Origin: an uncultured bacterium
Lineage (GTDB): Bacteria > Actinomycetota > Coriobacteriia > Coriobacteriales > Coriobacteriaceae
Assembly (NCBI GenBank): GCA_905214435.1
Contig: CAJMMA010000069.1
Location: forward strand, 1 to 7,163
Direction of reading: 5' to 3'
DNA length: 7,163 nucleotides
A program made the position numbers and the translations under genes. This document shows, one piece after another, positions 6,061-7,163 of this stretch. A model generated the notes under the pieces. It was not told where the DNA came from. It made no database searches and saw only the letters and a list, made by a program, of their open reading frames with translations. How positions within the stretch are numbered: position 1 is the stretch's first letter; each line of letters starts with the position of its first letter.

Positions 6061-6939
6061 GTGTACGATCGACGACTTGACGCTATTTCGGCCGCCGCGG
6101 AGCTGGGAAGTTTCTCGCGTGCCGCGGCAAAGCTGCGCGTGTCGACCCCGGCGCTCGTCAAACAGGTGTCGGGGTTCGAGGCCGAGTTTGGCATCACGTT
6201 GTTCGAGCGCTCGCACTCGGGCGTCAAGGTGACGCCGGCGGGCGCGCTGTTGGTGGACGACGCGCGCTCGATCATGCGCCAATCCGAGGATGCGTTGCGC
6301 CGCGCCCGGCGAGCGGCGGGCGATGGCGGTGCGGTGCGCCTGGGCGTATCGATGATGTGCCCGGGGCGCCACACGCTCGCGCTGTGGCCGCAGGTGCACG
6401 ACATGGAGCCGCGCTTGCGTTTTGAGATTGTGCCGGTGGGGGACCTTTACGATGAGCGCGAGACCGTCATGCGCGGTCTGGGGCGCGAGGTGGATGTGGT
6501 GCAGTCGAGTTTTTCGACCCCGCGCTGGGGTGATGCCTGCCAAAAGCTCCGCATTGTCAACGTGCCGTTTTATATCGACCTGCCGCGCACGAGCCCGCTG
6601 GCACGCAAGAACCGTATTTCGATCGCCGACTTGGAGGGTATGCGTCTGCGCGTACTGCGCCACGGCAACGACGCCATGGACAGCCTGCGCATTGACCTTT
6701 TGGCCGACGGCGGCGTGGACGTGATCGACGTGGACAGCTTTGACTTTGCGCTTTTTAACGAGGCGGAGGAAAAGGGCGACGCGGTGCTCACCTGCGGAGC
6801 GTGGTCGGGCGTGCACCCGGCCTTTGTGGGCGTACCGTTTTTGTGCGGCCGCGAGGTGCCGGTCTATTTGCACTACCCGCTCGAGCCCACCCTCCAAGTC
6901 CAAAAATTCGTCAACGCCATTGCCCAACTCCTCAAGTAG
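6061..6939 (+). CDS. LysR-type transcriptional regulator
   Basis: From GTG 6061 the product is 292 residues, the usual length for this family. Residues 1-60 form the winged helix-turn-helix: YDRRLDAISAAAELGSFSRA, then AAKLRVSTPALVKQVSGFE and FGITLFERS, matching the family pattern closely and starting where LysR proteins normally start. A linker helix (about 60-90) leads to the effector-binding domain from about residue 92 (VRLGVSMM), which has the two-lobed layout with DLEGMRLRVL and PVYLHYPLE segments. The frame is open upstream to TTG 5980, but those extra 27 residues do not fit the family. It is transcribed away from the SDR-transporter-dehydrogenase operon and most probably controls it, sensing the substrate or an intermediate, and perhaps represses itself. 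No ligand can be named. The alternative is a regulator of an unlinked target, which is less likely given the divergent arrangement. Confidence 0.93.
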   Translation: MYDRRLDAISAAAELGSFSRAAAKLRVSTPALVKQVSGFEAEFGITLFERSHSGVKVTPAGALLVDDARSIMRQSEDALRRARRAAGDGGAVRLGVSMMCPGRHTLALWPQVHDMEPRLRFEIVPVGDLYDERETVMRGLGREVDVVQSSFSTPRWGDACQKLRIVNVPFYIDLPRTSPLARKNRISIADLEGMRLRVLRHGNDAMDSLRIDLLADGGVDVIDVDSFDFALFNEAEEKGDAVLTCGAWSGVHPAFVGVPFLCGREVPVYLHYPLEPTLQVQKFVNAIAQLLK

Positions 6940-6951
6940 CTCACACAAAAC

Positions 6952-6979
6952 GAGGCCCTGGCCAAACGGCCAGGGCCTC
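6952..6979. terminator. Strong hairpin terminator between convergent genes
   Basis: GAGGCCCTGGCC (6952-6963) and GGCCAGGGCCTC (6968-6979) form a perfect 12-bp stem with an AAAC loop. On the minus strand the stem is followed by GTTTTGTGTG, a fair T-tract. On the plus strand the following bases (ACTAACCTTTATT) are only weakly T-rich. It lies 12 bp past the lysR stop and 18 bp past the minus-strand stop at 6998, so it probably serves both converging transcripts. Confidence 0.85.
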
Positions 6980-6997
6980 ACTAACCTTTATTCCGTT

Positions 6998-7162
6998 CTA
7001 AATGACGGGCTGATCGCGCGCAGGAGGGCGCCCCGGGGACGGGCGGGGTAGCTTAGTCGCTTTCGCCACAGCGGTTCCACTCGTTATCTCGGTCTTCTCA
7101 CCCTCACCCTTCAACATATAGACTTTCAAAGAACCATTTTCCGGTTGAGCGAACGTGACAAC
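6998..7162 (-). CDS. C-terminal fragment of a possible surface protein with an InlB-like repeat; runs off right edge
   Basis: The minus strand is open from the right edge (first full codon at 7162) to TAG at 6998, giving 54 residues. The first part, VVTFAQPENGSLKV followed by EKTEITSGTAVAKATKL, resembles the pattern of divergent InlB B-repeat modules in secreted or wall-anchored proteins: a V-T-F strand, PENG turn, then SGTxVAKGTxL. The last 16 residues (PRPSPGRPPARDQPVI) are proline/arginine-rich and do not continue the fold; the repeat normally goes on into a further strand and an aromatic-rich stretch. The DNA shifts from AT-balanced to very GC-rich at the same point. This could be a natural end, a frameshifted end or a decayed gene. 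The terminator 18 bp past the stop supports real transcription. The start is outside the window. Without the rest of the gene the call is tentative. Confidence 0.45.
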   Translation of the reverse strand, partial: VVTFAQPENGSLKVYMLKGEGEKTEITSGTAVAKATKLPRPSPGRPPARDQPVI

Positions 7163-7163
7163 T

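Overview
The window is GC-rich and densely coded. Its gene style (AAGGAG ribosome sites, GC-rich third positions, the protein sequences themselves and a TGTGACAAAGGGAC-type palindrome) suggests an actinobacterial gut commensal of the class Coriobacteriia, most likely Collinsella or a close relative. That assignment is inference from pattern memory, not from a search.

Layout, left to right. Positions 1-2093 (minus) hold nearly all of a Tex-type S1 RNA-binding protein; its last residues are cut off by the left edge. Positions 2094-2513 form a 420-bp gene-free stretch with the tex leader, a long imperfect inverted repeat of about 158 bp (2186-2343) and a rho-independent terminator (2411-2440) that closes the next transcript. 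Positions 2514-5828 (minus) carry a three-gene operon read right to left: a short-chain dehydrogenase/reductase (SDR, 4947-5828), an OFA-family major facilitator transporter (3624-4880) and a Gfo/Idh/MocA-family NAD(P)-dependent dehydrogenase (2514-3554). The gaps are 66 and 69 bp, and the second holds a perfect 15-bp-arm palindrome. Positions 5829-6060 are a divergent control region with a plausible promoter for the operon and several inverted repeats. Positions 6061-6939 (plus) encode a LysR-type regulator starting at GTG. A strong hairpin terminator (6952-6979) sits between lysR and the tail of a minus-strand gene (6998-7162) that resembles the end of a surface protein with InlB-like repeats and runs off the right edge.

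How it fits together. The transporter probably imports a small organic acid, polyol or sugar acid. The two dehydrogenases would then oxidise or isomerise it, with the divergent LysR regulator controlling the operon in response to the substrate or an intermediate. The substrate cannot be read from sequence. No CRISPR, tRNA, rRNA, insertion sequence or defence system was seen. The least explained items are the two palindromic elements, the unusual active-site region of the SDR and the right-edge fragment.
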